Source: Spirochaetia bacterium (GTDB lineage Bacteria; Spirochaetota; Spirochaetia; Treponematales; Rectinemataceae). From it: a stretch of DNA of 9,402 bases. The stretch covers positions 1-9,402 of the forward strand of contig JAJTBL010000046.1 of NCBI GenBank assembly GCA_021286925.1, read 5' to 3'. How positions within the stretch are numbered: the first letter of the stretch is position 1; each line of letters begins with the position of its first letter. A model generated the notes under the pieces. It saw only the letters and a program-made list of their open reading frames with translations. It did not search any database and was not told where the DNA came from. Positions 1 to 7,096 of this stretch are shown one piece after another. Both the position numbers and the translations under genes were made by a program.

Positions 1-485
1 CAGTGTCGGTTGTGACAGTCAGCCTCGTCATACCGCTTTTTACGTTTGCTCTGCTCGCAATTCTGCTCTGGATCGTACATCGGACCAAAACCGGCATGGC
101 GATGCGTGCGGTTTCGACGGATATCGAGGCTGCCCGCCTGATGGCAGTCGATGTCAATAAAATCGTGTCCTTTACCTTTGGTATCGGCTCACTCATGGCA
201 GCGTTCGGCGGCATTCTCTGGTCCTACAAATATCCCCAGCTGAACCCGCTCATGGGTATCATGCCGGGACTGAAGGGCTTTATCGCCGCGGTTATCGGCG
301 GAATCGGCAGTATCGGCGGGGCTGTTCTCGGCGGTTTTCTTCTGGGCATTATCGAAATCATGACCGTCGCTTTCCTTCCGACACTTTCAGGTTACCGCGA
401 TGCCTTTGCCTTTATTCTTCTCATTGTTGTACTGCTGGTCAAACCCACTGGTCTGCTGGGCAAACGACAGACCGAGAAGGTGTAA
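1..485 (+). CDS. livH: Branched-chain amino-acid ABC transporter permease LivH, C-terminal part
   Basis: Inner-membrane permease of a HAAT-type ABC importer, which forms the translocation channel together with LivM. The visible 160 codons are mostly hydrophobic and match the second half of LivH. They include the cytoplasmic coupling loop (GMAMRAVSTDIEAARLMAVD, about residues 30-49 of the visible part), the glycine-rich GGIGSIGGAVLGG stretch and the usual C-terminal KPTGLLGK. LivH proteins are normally about 290-310 residues, so roughly half is missing to the left. The GTG at position 3 is in frame but is almost certainly internal, not the start. The gene ends with TAA three bases before livM, and its last codons carry the livM ribosome-binding site. 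Substrates of the family are leucine, isoleucine and valine, sometimes amides or urea; the exact substrate cannot be read from this fragment. Confidence 0.93.
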   Translation, partial: VSVVTVSLVIPLFTFALLAILLWIVHRTKTGMAMRAVSTDIEAARLMAVDVNKIVSFTFGIGSLMAAFGGILWSYKYPQLNPLMGIMPGLKGFIAAVIGGIGSIGGAVLGGFLLGIIEIMTVAFLPTLSGYRDAFAFILLIVVLLVKPTGLLGKRQTEKV

Positions 486-488
486 GCC

Positions 489-1547
489 ATGAAACTGACA
501 AAACATCAGACCTATACCCTCATCGCCTTGGCGGTTTTCGGGGTTTTCGCCTTTCTGGCGGACAGTTTTTTTGACGCGTTTACGCTGCGTGTCTTCAACC
601 TGTGCGCGATTTATATCGTCCTGTCCCTCTCTCTGAATCTTCTAAACGGTTTTACCGGCCTATTTTCGCTGGGACATGCGGGATTCATGGCTGTCGGCGC
701 TTATGTCTGCGCTCTTCTTACCATGCCTCCTGAGTTGAAGGAAATGAATTTCTTCCTGGCTCCGATGGTTCCCTTCCTGAAAGGAATCACCCTGCCATTC
801 CTTCCTTCCATCATTATAGGCGGGCTGGCGGCCGCTTTTGTCGGATTTATCATCGGCGCGCCAGTCCTCCGGCTTCGTGATGATTATCTGGCCATCGCGA
901 CCCTCGCCTTTTCCGAAATCATCCGCGTTCTGATAACCAACGCGCAGACTATCACCAACGGAGCTCAGGGGCTGAAAGGACTGCCCCGCTTTTCCACAAC
1001 CTTTGTTGTGTGGACAGCCGCCGGTCTGGTTACCTTATTCATGTTCCTCCTGATGCGTTCGAGCTACGGACGGGCCATGAAGGCGGTACGCGATGATGAG
1101 CTTGCTGCCGAGGCCATGGGCATTGATGTTTTCAAGGTAAAAGTGACATCATTCACGGTATCCAGCTTCATTGCCGGCATCGGCGGCGCCTTGCTGGGGC
1201 ACATGATAACCACCATCGACCCCAAAATGTTCACATTCCTGCTCACTTTCAACATTCTGCTGATTGTCGTTCTCGGCGGCACAGGCTCCATTTCAGGATC
1301 CGTTATCGCGTCAATCGTGATCACCATTCTGATGGAAGTTCTGCGCTTCCTCGATGAGCCCATGAATCTCATCGTCATCCAGACCAACGGCCTGCCCGGA
1401 CTTCGCATGGTCGTTTTCTCGATCATGCTGATGATAGTCGTCATTTTCCGCCAGCGCGGGCTCATGGGCGGCAAGGAATTCTCCTGGGACATGGTCAGCG
1501 CCTTCTGGTCCAAGATCAAGACCAGGAAGGGAGGCCGACATGCCTGA
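489..1547 (+). CDS. livM: Branched-chain amino-acid ABC transporter permease LivM
   Basis: Second inner-membrane permease of the Liv importer, 352 residues, within the usual family range. It has about eight to ten hydrophobic segments. The family signature NGFTGLFSLGHAGFMAVGAY lies at residues 53-72. The cytoplasmic EAA-like loop that contacts the ATPases is at about 194-216 (GRAMKAVRDDELAAEAMGID), followed by GGTGSISG (263-270) and the terminal FRQRGLMGG (320-328). The ATG at 489 is preceded by GAGAAGG (474-480) at suitable spacing. The gene starts 3 nt after livH stops and its last 8 nt overlap the start of livG, so translation is probably coupled. The long loop between the first and second conserved blocks (about residues 79-104) is hydrophobic and unremarkable for LivM. 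Confidence 0.95.
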   Translation: MKLTKHQTYTLIALAVFGVFAFLADSFFDAFTLRVFNLCAIYIVLSLSLNLLNGFTGLFSLGHAGFMAVGAYVCALLTMPPELKEMNFFLAPMVPFLKGITLPFLPSIIIGGLAAAFVGFIIGAPVLRLRDDYLAIATLAFSEIIRVLITNAQTITNGAQGLKGLPRFSTTFVVWTAAGLVTLFMFLLMRSSYGRAMKAVRDDELAAEAMGIDVFKVKVTSFTVSSFIAGIGGALLGHMITTIDPKMFTFLLTFNILLIVVLGGTGSISGSVIASIVITILMEVLRFLDEPMNLIVIQTNGLPGLRMVVFSIMLMIVVIFRQRGLMGGKEFSWDMVSAFWSKIKTRKGGRHA

Positions 1548-2307
1548 AATCATGCTGAAAACCGACAATGTCATCATGAAGTTCGGCGGTCTCACCGCAG
1601 TTTCCGAGCTCAACATCGAAATCAAAAAAAATGAAATCGTCGGGCTTATCGGACCGAACGGCGCAGGCAAGACAACCGCTTTCAATGTCATCACCGGCAT
1701 GTACTATCCGACCAGCGGGAAAGTTCTGTACAAGAACACCGATATAACCGGGTTCAAGCCTCACTCGATAACCGAACTGGGTATCGCACGGACCTTCCAG
1801 AATATCCGTCTTTTCAAAGAGCTCACCGTTCTTGAGAATGTCCTCGTCGGCTGTCATATCGGCATCAATTCCGGGATATTCTCCGCAACCCTGCATACAC
1901 CAGCCTATCGGAAGCGCGAAAAGGAAGCGCATGAATTCGCCATGACGCTCCTGAAAGAAGTCGGGCTTGAATCAGCCGCATATGAAAAGGCAACCAGCTT
2001 GCCCTATGGAAAACAGCGGCGCCTTGAAATCGTCAGAGCGCTGGCGACCCGGCCTTCGATGCTCTTGCTCGATGAGCCTGCCGCAGGCATGAATCCGCAG
2101 GAATCGCTGGAGCTGATGGAACTCATCCGCCGCCTGCGGAGCGAATTCGATCTGACAATCTTCCTTATTGAACACCACATGCAGGTGGTCATGGGGGTTT
2201 GCGACCACATGTACGTGCTCGATTACGGCGTGACGATCGCTCACGGCGATCCAGCTTCGATCCAGAAAAATCCGAAAGTCATCGAAGCATATCTGGGGGT
2301 GGACTGA
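1540..2307 (+). CDS. livG: Branched-chain amino-acid ABC transporter ATP-binding protein LivG
   Basis: Cytoplasmic ATPase that powers the LivHM permease, 255 residues, full length. Walker A is GPNGAGKTT at residues 38-46, the Q-loop glutamine is Q87, and Walker B with the catalytic glutamate is LLLDEP at 175-180. The H-loop histidine is H212 in LIEHHM. The ABC signature is LPYGKQRR (154-161) instead of LSGGQ; LPYG is the normal LivG form, here with K where Q is common. The C-terminal extension ending IEAYLGVD is typical of LivG. The ATG at 1540 is preceded by GGGAGG (1529-1534, 5-nt spacer) and overlaps the end of livM by 8 nt. The stop codon overlaps the livF start (ATGA). Confidence 0.97.
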   Translation: MPEIMLKTDNVIMKFGGLTAVSELNIEIKKNEIVGLIGPNGAGKTTAFNVITGMYYPTSGKVLYKNTDITGFKPHSITELGIARTFQNIRLFKELTVLENVLVGCHIGINSGIFSATLHTPAYRKREKEAHEFAMTLLKEVGLESAAYEKATSLPYGKQRRLEIVRALATRPSMLLLDEPAAGMNPQESLELMELIRRLRSEFDLTIFLIEHHMQVVMGVCDHMYVLDYGVTIAHGDPASIQKNPKVIEAYLGVD

Positions 2308-3017
2308 TGCTGGAAATTCGCAATTTATCGGTGCATTACGGCGGTATCCACGCCTTGCAGGGGATCAATATCGATGTTCCGGAAGGCAAAATCGTCACGC
2401 TGATCGGCGCGAACGGAGCGGGTAAAAGTACAACACTGCGGAGCATTGTCGGCCTTGTCAAAGCTTCAGGCGGCACGGTGTCCTGGAACGGGATGAATCT
2501 GCTCGGCATGCAGACCAAGGATATTGTCGCCAAGGGAGTTGTTCTGGTCCCCGAAGGCAGGCGGATATTCCCCAACCTGACCGTCGATGAAAACCTTCAG
2601 CTCGGCGCCTACGCGAGAAACGACAAGCCCGCGATTCTCAAGGATAAGGAAGAAATCTTCAGACTGTTCCCGCGTTTGAAGGAACGAATCTCGCAAAAAG
2701 CCGGAACGCTTTCAGGCGGCGAACAGCAGATGCTCGCCGTCGGCCGCGCGATGATGACCAAACCCAAGCTTCTCATGATGGATGAGCCCTCGCTCGGTCT
2801 TGCGCCGCTGGTTGTCAAGATGATTTTTGAGATTATCAAAACCATCAATAAAGAAGGCACAACCGTGCTCCTCATCGAGCAGAATGCGAAAGCCGCATTG
2901 GAAGTGGCCGATTACGGCTATGTGTTGGAAACCGGCAGGATCATCTTGGAGGGCAAAGGCAAGGAACTTCTGGCCGATGACCGTGTCCGGAAAGCCTATC
3001 TGGGTGAAACGCAATAA
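2307..3017 (+). CDS. livF: Branched-chain amino-acid ABC transporter ATP-binding protein LivF
   Basis: Second cytoplasmic ATPase of the Liv importer, 236 residues, full length. Walker A is GANGAGKST at 34-42, the signature LSGGEQQ is at 135-141, and Walker B is LLMMDEP at 155-161, followed by SLGLAPL. The Q-loop region reads VPEGRRIFPNLTVDENL, and the H-loop position carries Gln in LLIEQN (188-193). Both are usual LivF features. The start chosen is the ATG at 2307, which overlaps the livG stop by one base. The reading frame stays open upstream to 2199, but those 36 extra residues lie inside livG and do not resemble LivF. A G-rich stretch at 2295-2302 serves as ribosome-binding site. This is the last gene of the operon. 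Confidence 0.97.
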   Translation: MLEIRNLSVHYGGIHALQGINIDVPEGKIVTLIGANGAGKSTTLRSIVGLVKASGGTVSWNGMNLLGMQTKDIVAKGVVLVPEGRRIFPNLTVDENLQLGAYARNDKPAILKDKEEIFRLFPRLKERISQKAGTLSGGEQQMLAVGRAMMTKPKLLMMDEPSLGLAPLVVKMIFEIIKTINKEGTTVLLIEQNAKAALEVADYGYVLETGRIILEGKGKELLADDRVRKAYLGETQ

Positions 3018-3032
3018 GGTCGTATGCCGATG

Positions 3033-3062
3033 CTGTTTCAAGAACGACAAGTTTTGAAACAG
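3033..3062 (+). other. Hairpin just downstream of livF
   Basis: CTGTTTCAA (3033-3041) and TTGAAACAG (3054-3062) form a perfect 9-bp inverted repeat. A further AAC/GTT pairing in the loop extends it. No U-tract follows, so it is not an intrinsic terminator itself. It lies 15 nt after the livF stop and 22 nt before the true terminator, where a stem could protect the mRNA 3' end or bind a protein. Confidence 0.5.
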
Positions 3063-3084
3063 GCACGGATATCATGCTGCAGTG

Positions 3085-3120
3085 ACCGGCTGCCCGAAGA
3101 AGAGGGCCGCCGGTTTTTTT
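3085..3120 (+). terminator. Intrinsic terminator of the liv operon
   Basis: ACCGGC-T-GCCC pairs with GGGC-C-GCCGGT: ten base pairs with a single T/C mismatch around an 8-nt GAAGAAGA loop. Seven T residues follow directly (3114-3120). It ends transcription of the liv genes before the convergent gene at 3189. Confidence 0.92.
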
Positions 3121-3141
3121 ATGTCGAATTTATGTCGAATT
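3118..3141. repeat. Short tandem repeat, 11 bp x 2
   Basis: TTTATGTCGAA occurs twice head to tail (3118-3128 and 3129-3139), followed by TT. It lies between the liv terminator and the end of the convergent gene. The first copy shares its three T residues with the terminator U-tract. This is probably a slippage duplication; no function is apparent. Confidence 0.7.
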
Positions 3142-3168
3142 AAAACAGCGCCCCTTAAAAACTGCAGA

Positions 3169-3194
3169 GGCTGGAAGCTTTTGCTTTTTCAGCC
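3169..3194 (-). terminator. Possible weak terminator of the beta-lactamase-like gene
   Basis: On the minus strand GGCTG-AAAAAGC and GCTTC-CAGCC form a stem with an AAAA loop and a two-base bulge, overlapping the stop codon of the gene. The following T run (TTTTTA) is separated from the stem by about seven bases, so it is a poor match to an intrinsic terminator. The pairing is visible; the terminator role is a guess. Confidence 0.3.
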
Positions 3195-4712
3195 GCGCTT
3201 CAAGTGAAAAATCCACGTGATGCGCGCGAGATTTCGAATGATGCCTGCAGCGAATAAAATAATGAAAAAGGAAGCGGCTCCCGGGTCCATGACCAGAAGG
3301 TCATGATAGACCAAATTCCTGCCGACTACTTTGCCGATAAAAAGCGGGGCGGCAACAACCACAAATCCTCGCGCAGCAATGCCTGAGACCGTTCTGATGA
3401 GCACAAAATTCCGCGCCAGAAAGGAGGTGCTGCCCTCCTGATGCTCCAAAAACACCCTGGCCCAGGAATGGGCGGTGGCTGTTTGCAGGAAAAGACTCAA
3501 GATAAAGACCATCGAAGCGATAGCCGCAATGACCATCAGCCGTTCGAGCGGAAACAACCGCGGGCTTGAGCCTTCAAACAGCACTTTTTCAGCGGCGGTT
3601 GCCAGAAGCGGCAGAACAATATTGGATTGGATGACGCCGCCCTGGGAAGAAAGAATGGCAATACCGGTATTCCTTTCGGGCCAGATGACGACCCGCGAGG
3701 AAAACCCTTCAATCGAGCCGCCCTGGTAAACTGAGCGGTTCCCTGAGTAGTCGGCGATTCGCCAGCCGAAACCGGTATCGCCTCCCGGTAAAAGCGGCTG
3801 ATACAGGGCGGTCACGGACGAAGCGGGCAGGGCAGGGATTCCCCTCGCCGGCGGGGATGTTATATAGGCGAGAAATTTGGCAATGTCATTCGCGGTGGTT
3901 ACAATGCCGTCAGCGGGAGCTGCAATCTCCGGAACCTGGCTGCTGTATGGGAAGGACAAGCCGAAGAAAAATCCCGCGCCAACCGCGATGCCCCGCAGGG
4001 ACTCAGGATCGGCGGTTGTCGCATGCATCCCGAGAGGAATTAAAATATTGCTTTCCAGGAGTTCGTTGAAGGAAGCATTCCCTGCCTTTTCCATGGCAAG
4101 ACCGATAATCCGGTAAACCAGCCTGCTTCGGGTTGTCCCCCGGTTGGCAATCCTTGAGCGAATAAACTGCTCGGGATTGAATTCGCCCGCCTCGAGCCCT
4201 GAAACTTGGCTTGCGAAACGGGCAAGGGCGGGATCGTTCAGGTTCACGGTATGGGAAGCCAGCATACGCAGGGTGATAGGATTTGCCTCGGGCTGGGCGG
4301 ACACAGCAGCTGCCTTATCCATGGCCTCAACCTGGCGAAGGCTCCTGACAGAAAAAGGCGGCAGATCAGGCAGATATTCTTTTACATCGACATCGAGGGA
4401 TAATTTTTTCTGGATTGCCATGGAATAAAGCAAGGCGCCCGAAAGAATTTCCGAGCTCGGCCCCAGATACATCGGGGTATCGTAGGAAATCAGCTGACCG
4501 CTGCCGTCCTTTCCAAAAGACTGCTGGTAGATAATGCGGCCATTTTGTGCGACCGCTACAGAAAATCCCGCGTTCGCCTGCCGTTTTGCCTCATTGGAAA
4601 ACAGTGTCTCGAGATTTGTATATTTTTCAGGACCGATATCAGGTATATACAAGGCGAGGGCGATAGTGAGAGCAACAATCAGCCAGGGCAGGATTTTTCT
4701 GAAAAGCCGCAT
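3189..4712 (-). CDS. Membrane-anchored serine beta-lactamase-family protein, catalytic motifs lost
   Basis: Predicted 507-residue protein of the class C beta-lactamase / penicillin-binding-like fold (Beta-lactamase family). An N-terminal hydrophobic segment (about 7-23) should send the main domain across the inner membrane. The C-terminal part has about three further hydrophobic segments (about 389-411, 436-462, 479-502). Family landmarks are the core strand FSVAVAQNGRIIYQQSFGK, KLSLDVDVKEYLPDLPPF (103-120), LASHT (151-155), IIGLAMEKAGNASFNELLE (202-220), PLGMHATT (226-233) and FGWRIADYSGNRSVYQGG (315-332). The catalytic motifs look degenerate. The expected SxxK reads PSSE (85-88), the YxN position reads RSR (195-197), and the H/KxGG motif reads YQGG (329-332). 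It may be a non-catalytic binding or scaffold protein. The frame stays open to an ATG at 4781, but that region holds a 12-bp hairpin and does not look coding. I chose the ATG at 4712, where the signal-anchor begins. No Shine-Dalgarno is seen before either start. Substrate unknown. Confidence 0.8.
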   Translation of the reverse strand: MRLFRKILPWLIVALTIALALYIPDIGPEKYTNLETLFSNEAKRQANAGFSVAVAQNGRIIYQQSFGKDGSGQLISYDTPMYLGPSSEILSGALLYSMAIQKKLSLDVDVKEYLPDLPPFSVRSLRQVEAMDKAAAVSAQPEANPITLRMLASHTVNLNDPALARFASQVSGLEAGEFNPEQFIRSRIANRGTTRSRLVYRIIGLAMEKAGNASFNELLESNILIPLGMHATTADPESLRGIAVGAGFFFGLSFPYSSQVPEIAAPADGIVTTANDIAKFLAYITSPPARGIPALPASSVTALYQPLLPGGDTGFGWRIADYSGNRSVYQGGSIEGFSSRVVIWPERNTGIAILSSQGGVIQSNIVLPLLATAAEKVLFEGSSPRLFPLERLMVIAAIASMVFILSLFLQTATAHSWARVFLEHQEGSTSFLARNFVLIRTVSGIAARGFVVVAAPLFIGKVVGRNLVYHDLLVMDPGAASFFIILFAAGIIRNLARITWIFHLKRG

Positions 4713-4720
4713 GGGATTTG

Positions 4721-4749
4721 AGTATAGCAGTGAAAATCTTTCAAATCCA
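4721..4749 (-). promoter_or_regulatory. Possible sigma-70 promoter of the beta-lactamase-like gene
   Basis: On the minus strand, TGGATT (4744-4749), a 17-bp spacer and an extended -10, TGC-TATACT (4721-4729), lie directly ahead of the ATG at 4712. The -35 match is only 3 of 6, but the -10 is good. Transcription would begin about 2 nt before or at the start codon, giving a nearly leaderless mRNA. That fits the absence of a ribosome-binding site. Confidence 0.35.
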
Positions 4750-4776
4750 GACTGGCCGCAGGTAGCCAGTCTGGAT
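4745..4776 (-). terminator. 12-bp perfect inverted repeat after glnN, probable terminator
   Basis: ATCCAGACTGGC (4745-4756) and GCCAGTCTGGAT (4765-4776) form a perfect 12-bp stem with an 8-nt loop, 14 nt past the glnN stop. On the minus strand the stem is followed by TTTGAAAGATTTT, a broken U-rich tract. An intrinsic terminator of moderate quality is the simplest reading. Its left arm overlaps the possible -35 of the next gene, so it could also be an operator. Confidence 0.65.
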
Positions 4777-4790
4777 ATCATGTTTCAATT

Positions 4791-6941
4791 TTACAGAGAA
4801 TAGAGCAAATCCTCGTAGTTCGGGAAGGGCCAGTCAGCCTTGGGCATCTGCCGCTCAAGTTCGTCACACACTGCTCTGAGCGCGTCCATCTGCGGCACCA
4901 CGGCGCTTCGGTATGCTTCTGCTTTGGCAAGGGGTTCCTGAACCTTCTGGGCAGTGTTCAGCGCGGCTGAAAGTTTTTCGCATTCCTCCTGAAGCTTGCC
5001 CGCAAGGGCGGCGATTCGCTTTGCCTTCTGCTCCTGAGCAAGGCTTGGGACACCGATCGCGGCCATGGTGCTGGCTGCCTGGGCAAAGGATGCCGCACTC
5101 TTTGTTGCAGCCGGGAAGATATGGCGCTGGGCCATATCCATCGCGACACCGGCTTCGATATTGATTTGCTTTGAAAAGCGCTCCAGATAGATCGTGCAGC
5201 GCGATTCTGCTTCTTCCCGGCTCAGGATGCCGAGCGAGGACAGCATGGCAACATTCGATGGTTTCATGAATTCGGGGATGGCATCCACCGCCGAGCGGAA
5301 TACCGGCAGCCCGCGCGCCTGCGCCTCCTGCAGCCACTCATGCGAATAGCCGTTGCCGTTGAACACAATGCGCTTGTGCTGTGCCCAGGAACTGGCGATG
5401 ACGCTGACGGCTGCTTGCAGAGGAGGCATGCCGCCTGCAACAAGCGATTCCATGCGGGACGCGAAATCGGAAAGGCTTTCCGCCACCGCCGCGTTCAGAA
5501 TCATGGATGGCGTTGCCGCTGACTGGGATGAGGCGACCATTCTGAATTCGAACTTGTTGCCGGTAAAGGCGAAAGGACTGGTCCGGTTGCGGTCCGAAAC
5601 ATCCTTTGGCAGTTTTGGAAGGCTTTTGGCGCCGGTCTCGATCAGCTCCGCGGTGAATTTTGGAGCTTCCTTGCCGTTGCCGAGCGAGTCGAAAATCGAG
5701 GTGAGAGAGTCGCCGAGGAAAATCGAAATGATGGAAGGGGGCGCTTCATGGCCGCCGAGGCGCCTGTCATTGCCTGCAGTGGACGCTGAAGCGCGGATCA
5801 GGGCGGCTCGGGTATCGACCGCTTGGATAACCGCCATGGAGAACAGGAGGAAGCGGATAACGGCCTTTTCAGTTTCGCTGCCGCTCGCTCCCGCCAGGGC
5901 GGCACCAGGATCCAGGAGGTTGATGCCGGTATTGGTCGCCAACGACCAGTTGATATGCTTCCCCGAGCCGTTGACGCCGTCGAAGGGTTTTTCATGGAGG
6001 AGGGCTGCCATTCCGTGCCTGGCCGCGACTTTCCTGAGGGTTTCCATGACCAGCTGGGTGGCGTCGGCAGCGATGTTCGCCTGGGAAAAAATGCATGCCA
6101 GTTCGAACTGGTTCGGCGCAACCTCGTTGTGCTGAGTTTTGGCCGCCACGCCCATAGCCCAGAGCTCGCTGTTGACTTCATTCATGAAGCCTGCGACTTT
6201 TTCTTCGATAGCGCCATAGTAATGGTCTTCCATTTCCTGCCCTTTGGCGGGCATGGAACCGAACACCGTCCTGCCCGACAGCACCAGATCGGGGCGCTTG
6301 CGGTACAGTTCAGCGTTGACTAAAAAATATTCCTGCTCTGGCCCGGATGTCGGAATGACGCGATCCACATCCTTTTCGCCGAGAAGTTTCAAAACTTTCA
6401 CAGCGGCCTTGCTGAGTGCATCCATGGAGCGCAAAAGCGGCACTTTTTTATCGAGCGCGTGCCCGTTGTACGAGACAAAGGCAGTGGGTATGCAGAGGGT
6501 CATTCCTTTCGGGCTGGTTTTTAAAAACGCCGGGCTGGTGACATCCCAGGCGGTGTAGCCGCGGGCTTCGAAGGTTGCGCGAAGACCGCCTGACGGAAAG
6601 CTGGAGGCGTCCGGCTCACCCTTGACAAGTTCCTTGCCTGAAAACTCCATGATGATGCCGCCGTTTGCGAGCGGGGAAACAAAGGACTCATGCTTTTCCG
6701 CCGTTACACCGGAAAGCGGGTGAAACCAGTGGGTGTAATGGGTCGCGCCGAACTCGGCAGCCCACTCTTTCATGGCTGCCGCAACGACTTCCGCAACTTC
6801 CAGCGACAGCTCCTTTTTGCCTGACTGCACCTGCAGAATTTCGGAATAAATCGATTTCGGGAGCCGCTCCCGCATGACTTCATTGGAAAAACAATGACTT
6901 CCATAAAGGGTCATCAGCGTGTCATCACGTCCGTTTGGCAT
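4791..6941 (-). CDS. glnN: Glutamine synthetase type III (GSIII)
   Basis: Cytoplasmic enzyme that makes glutamine from glutamate, ammonia and ATP. It belongs to the large-subunit GSIII family (usually about 700-730 residues, dodecameric); this one is 716 residues. Conserved blocks in order, numbered from the chosen start, are GPEQEYF (200-206, metal-binding Glu), EVAPNQFEL (273-281), NGSGKHINWS (324-333, glutamate/ammonia site), GNDRRLGGHEAPPSI (390-404) and DRNRTSPFAFTGNKFEFR (450-467, phosphate-binding Arg and the GSIII hallmark). The GSI adenylylation-loop motif is not visible. The ATG at 6941 was chosen because AAGGAGG (6949-6955) lies 7 nt upstream. A longer frame starts at 7004, but that ATG falls at the sigma-54 promoter, upstream of the expected transcript start. 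The gene lies 188 nt downstream of an enhancer-binding activator and behind a -24/-12 promoter, so nitrogen-responsive sigma-54 control is inferred. Confidence 0.96.
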   Translation of the reverse strand: MPNGRDDTLMTLYGSHCFSNEVMRERLPKSIYSEILQVQSGKKELSLEVAEVVAAAMKEWAAEFGATHYTHWFHPLSGVTAEKHESFVSPLANGGIIMEFSGKELVKGEPDASSFPSGGLRATFEARGYTAWDVTSPAFLKTSPKGMTLCIPTAFVSYNGHALDKKVPLLRSMDALSKAAVKVLKLLGEKDVDRVIPTSGPEQEYFLVNAELYRKRPDLVLSGRTVFGSMPAKGQEMEDHYYGAIEEKVAGFMNEVNSELWAMGVAAKTQHNEVAPNQFELACIFSQANIAADATQLVMETLRKVAARHGMAALLHEKPFDGVNGSGKHINWSLATNTGINLLDPGAALAGASGSETEKAVIRFLLFSMAVIQAVDTRAALIRASASTAGNDRRLGGHEAPPSIISIFLGDSLTSIFDSLGNGKEAPKFTAELIETGAKSLPKLPKDVSDRNRTSPFAFTGNKFEFRMVASSQSAATPSMILNAAVAESLSDFASRMESLVAGGMPPLQAAVSVIASSWAQHKRIVFNGNGYSHEWLQEAQARGLPVFRSAVDAIPEFMKPSNVAMLSSLGILSREEAESRCTIYLERFSKQINIEAGVAMDMAQRHIFPAATKSAASFAQAASTMAAIGVPSLAQEQKAKRIAALAGKLQEECEKLSAALNTAQKVQEPLAKAEAYRSAVVPQMDALRAVCDELERQMPKADWPFPNYEDLLYSL

Positions 6942-6948
6942 GTATATG

Positions 6949-6955
6949 CCTCCTT
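6949..6955 (-). promoter_or_regulatory. Ribosome-binding site deciding the glnN start
   Basis: The minus strand reads AAGGAGG, then 7 nt, then ATG at 6941. It is the strongest Shine-Dalgarno in the window, and it fixes the start downstream of the sigma-54 promoter. Confidence 0.9.
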
Positions 6956-6988
6956 CTTCTGAAGTTGAGATATGTTGCGGATTATTAA

Positions 6989-7003
6989 GCAAATTTCGTG
7001 CCA
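6989..7003 (-). promoter_or_regulatory. Sigma-54 (RpoN) -24/-12 promoter of glnN
   Basis: The minus strand reads TGGCAC (7003-6998), five bases (GAAAT), then TTGC (6992-6989). This matches the consensus TGGCACG-N4-TTGC at every conserved base, including the GG and GC with correct spacing. Transcription would start near 6977-6979, leaving a leader of about 37 nt to the glnN ATG. A sigma-54 activator gene lies immediately upstream, which supports a functional site. Confidence 0.88.
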
Positions 7004-7096
7004 AATATAACTTGCTCGGAGGGAACGAATAAAGCTTTGTCAGGAATGGCGTTTCTCAATGTTGCGGCGAAAGCGGCGGCTGAATGAAGTTGAAAT

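Noticed and set aside
2199..2306. 36-codon upstream extension of the livF reading frame
   Set aside because: It lies wholly inside livG, is arginine-rich and unlike any LivF N-terminus. The ATG at 2307 overlaps the livG stop in the normal coupled arrangement.
4506..4517. SFGK (residues 65-68) in the beta-lactamase-like protein as a possible SxxK catalytic motif
   Set aside because: It sits in the strand-turn that corresponds to the family's G-(Y/F)-G-x-A region, about 20 residues before the place where SxxK occurs, where this protein has PSSE.
4713..4781. Longer start for the beta-lactamase-like gene at 4781
   Set aside because: The added 23 residues run across a perfect 12-bp inverted repeat and have no ribosome-binding site. 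The hydrophobic anchor starts naturally at the 4712 ATG.
5353..6135. 260-codon open frame on the + strand opposite glnN
   Set aside because: It is the antisense shadow of a strongly conserved glutamine synthetase, with no recognisable domain and no ribosome-binding site.
7033..7075. Search for a NifA-type TGT-N10-ACA enhancer upstream of glnN
   Set aside because: No copy with both half-sites was found; the TGT near 7038 is followed by GTT at the right distance, not ACA.
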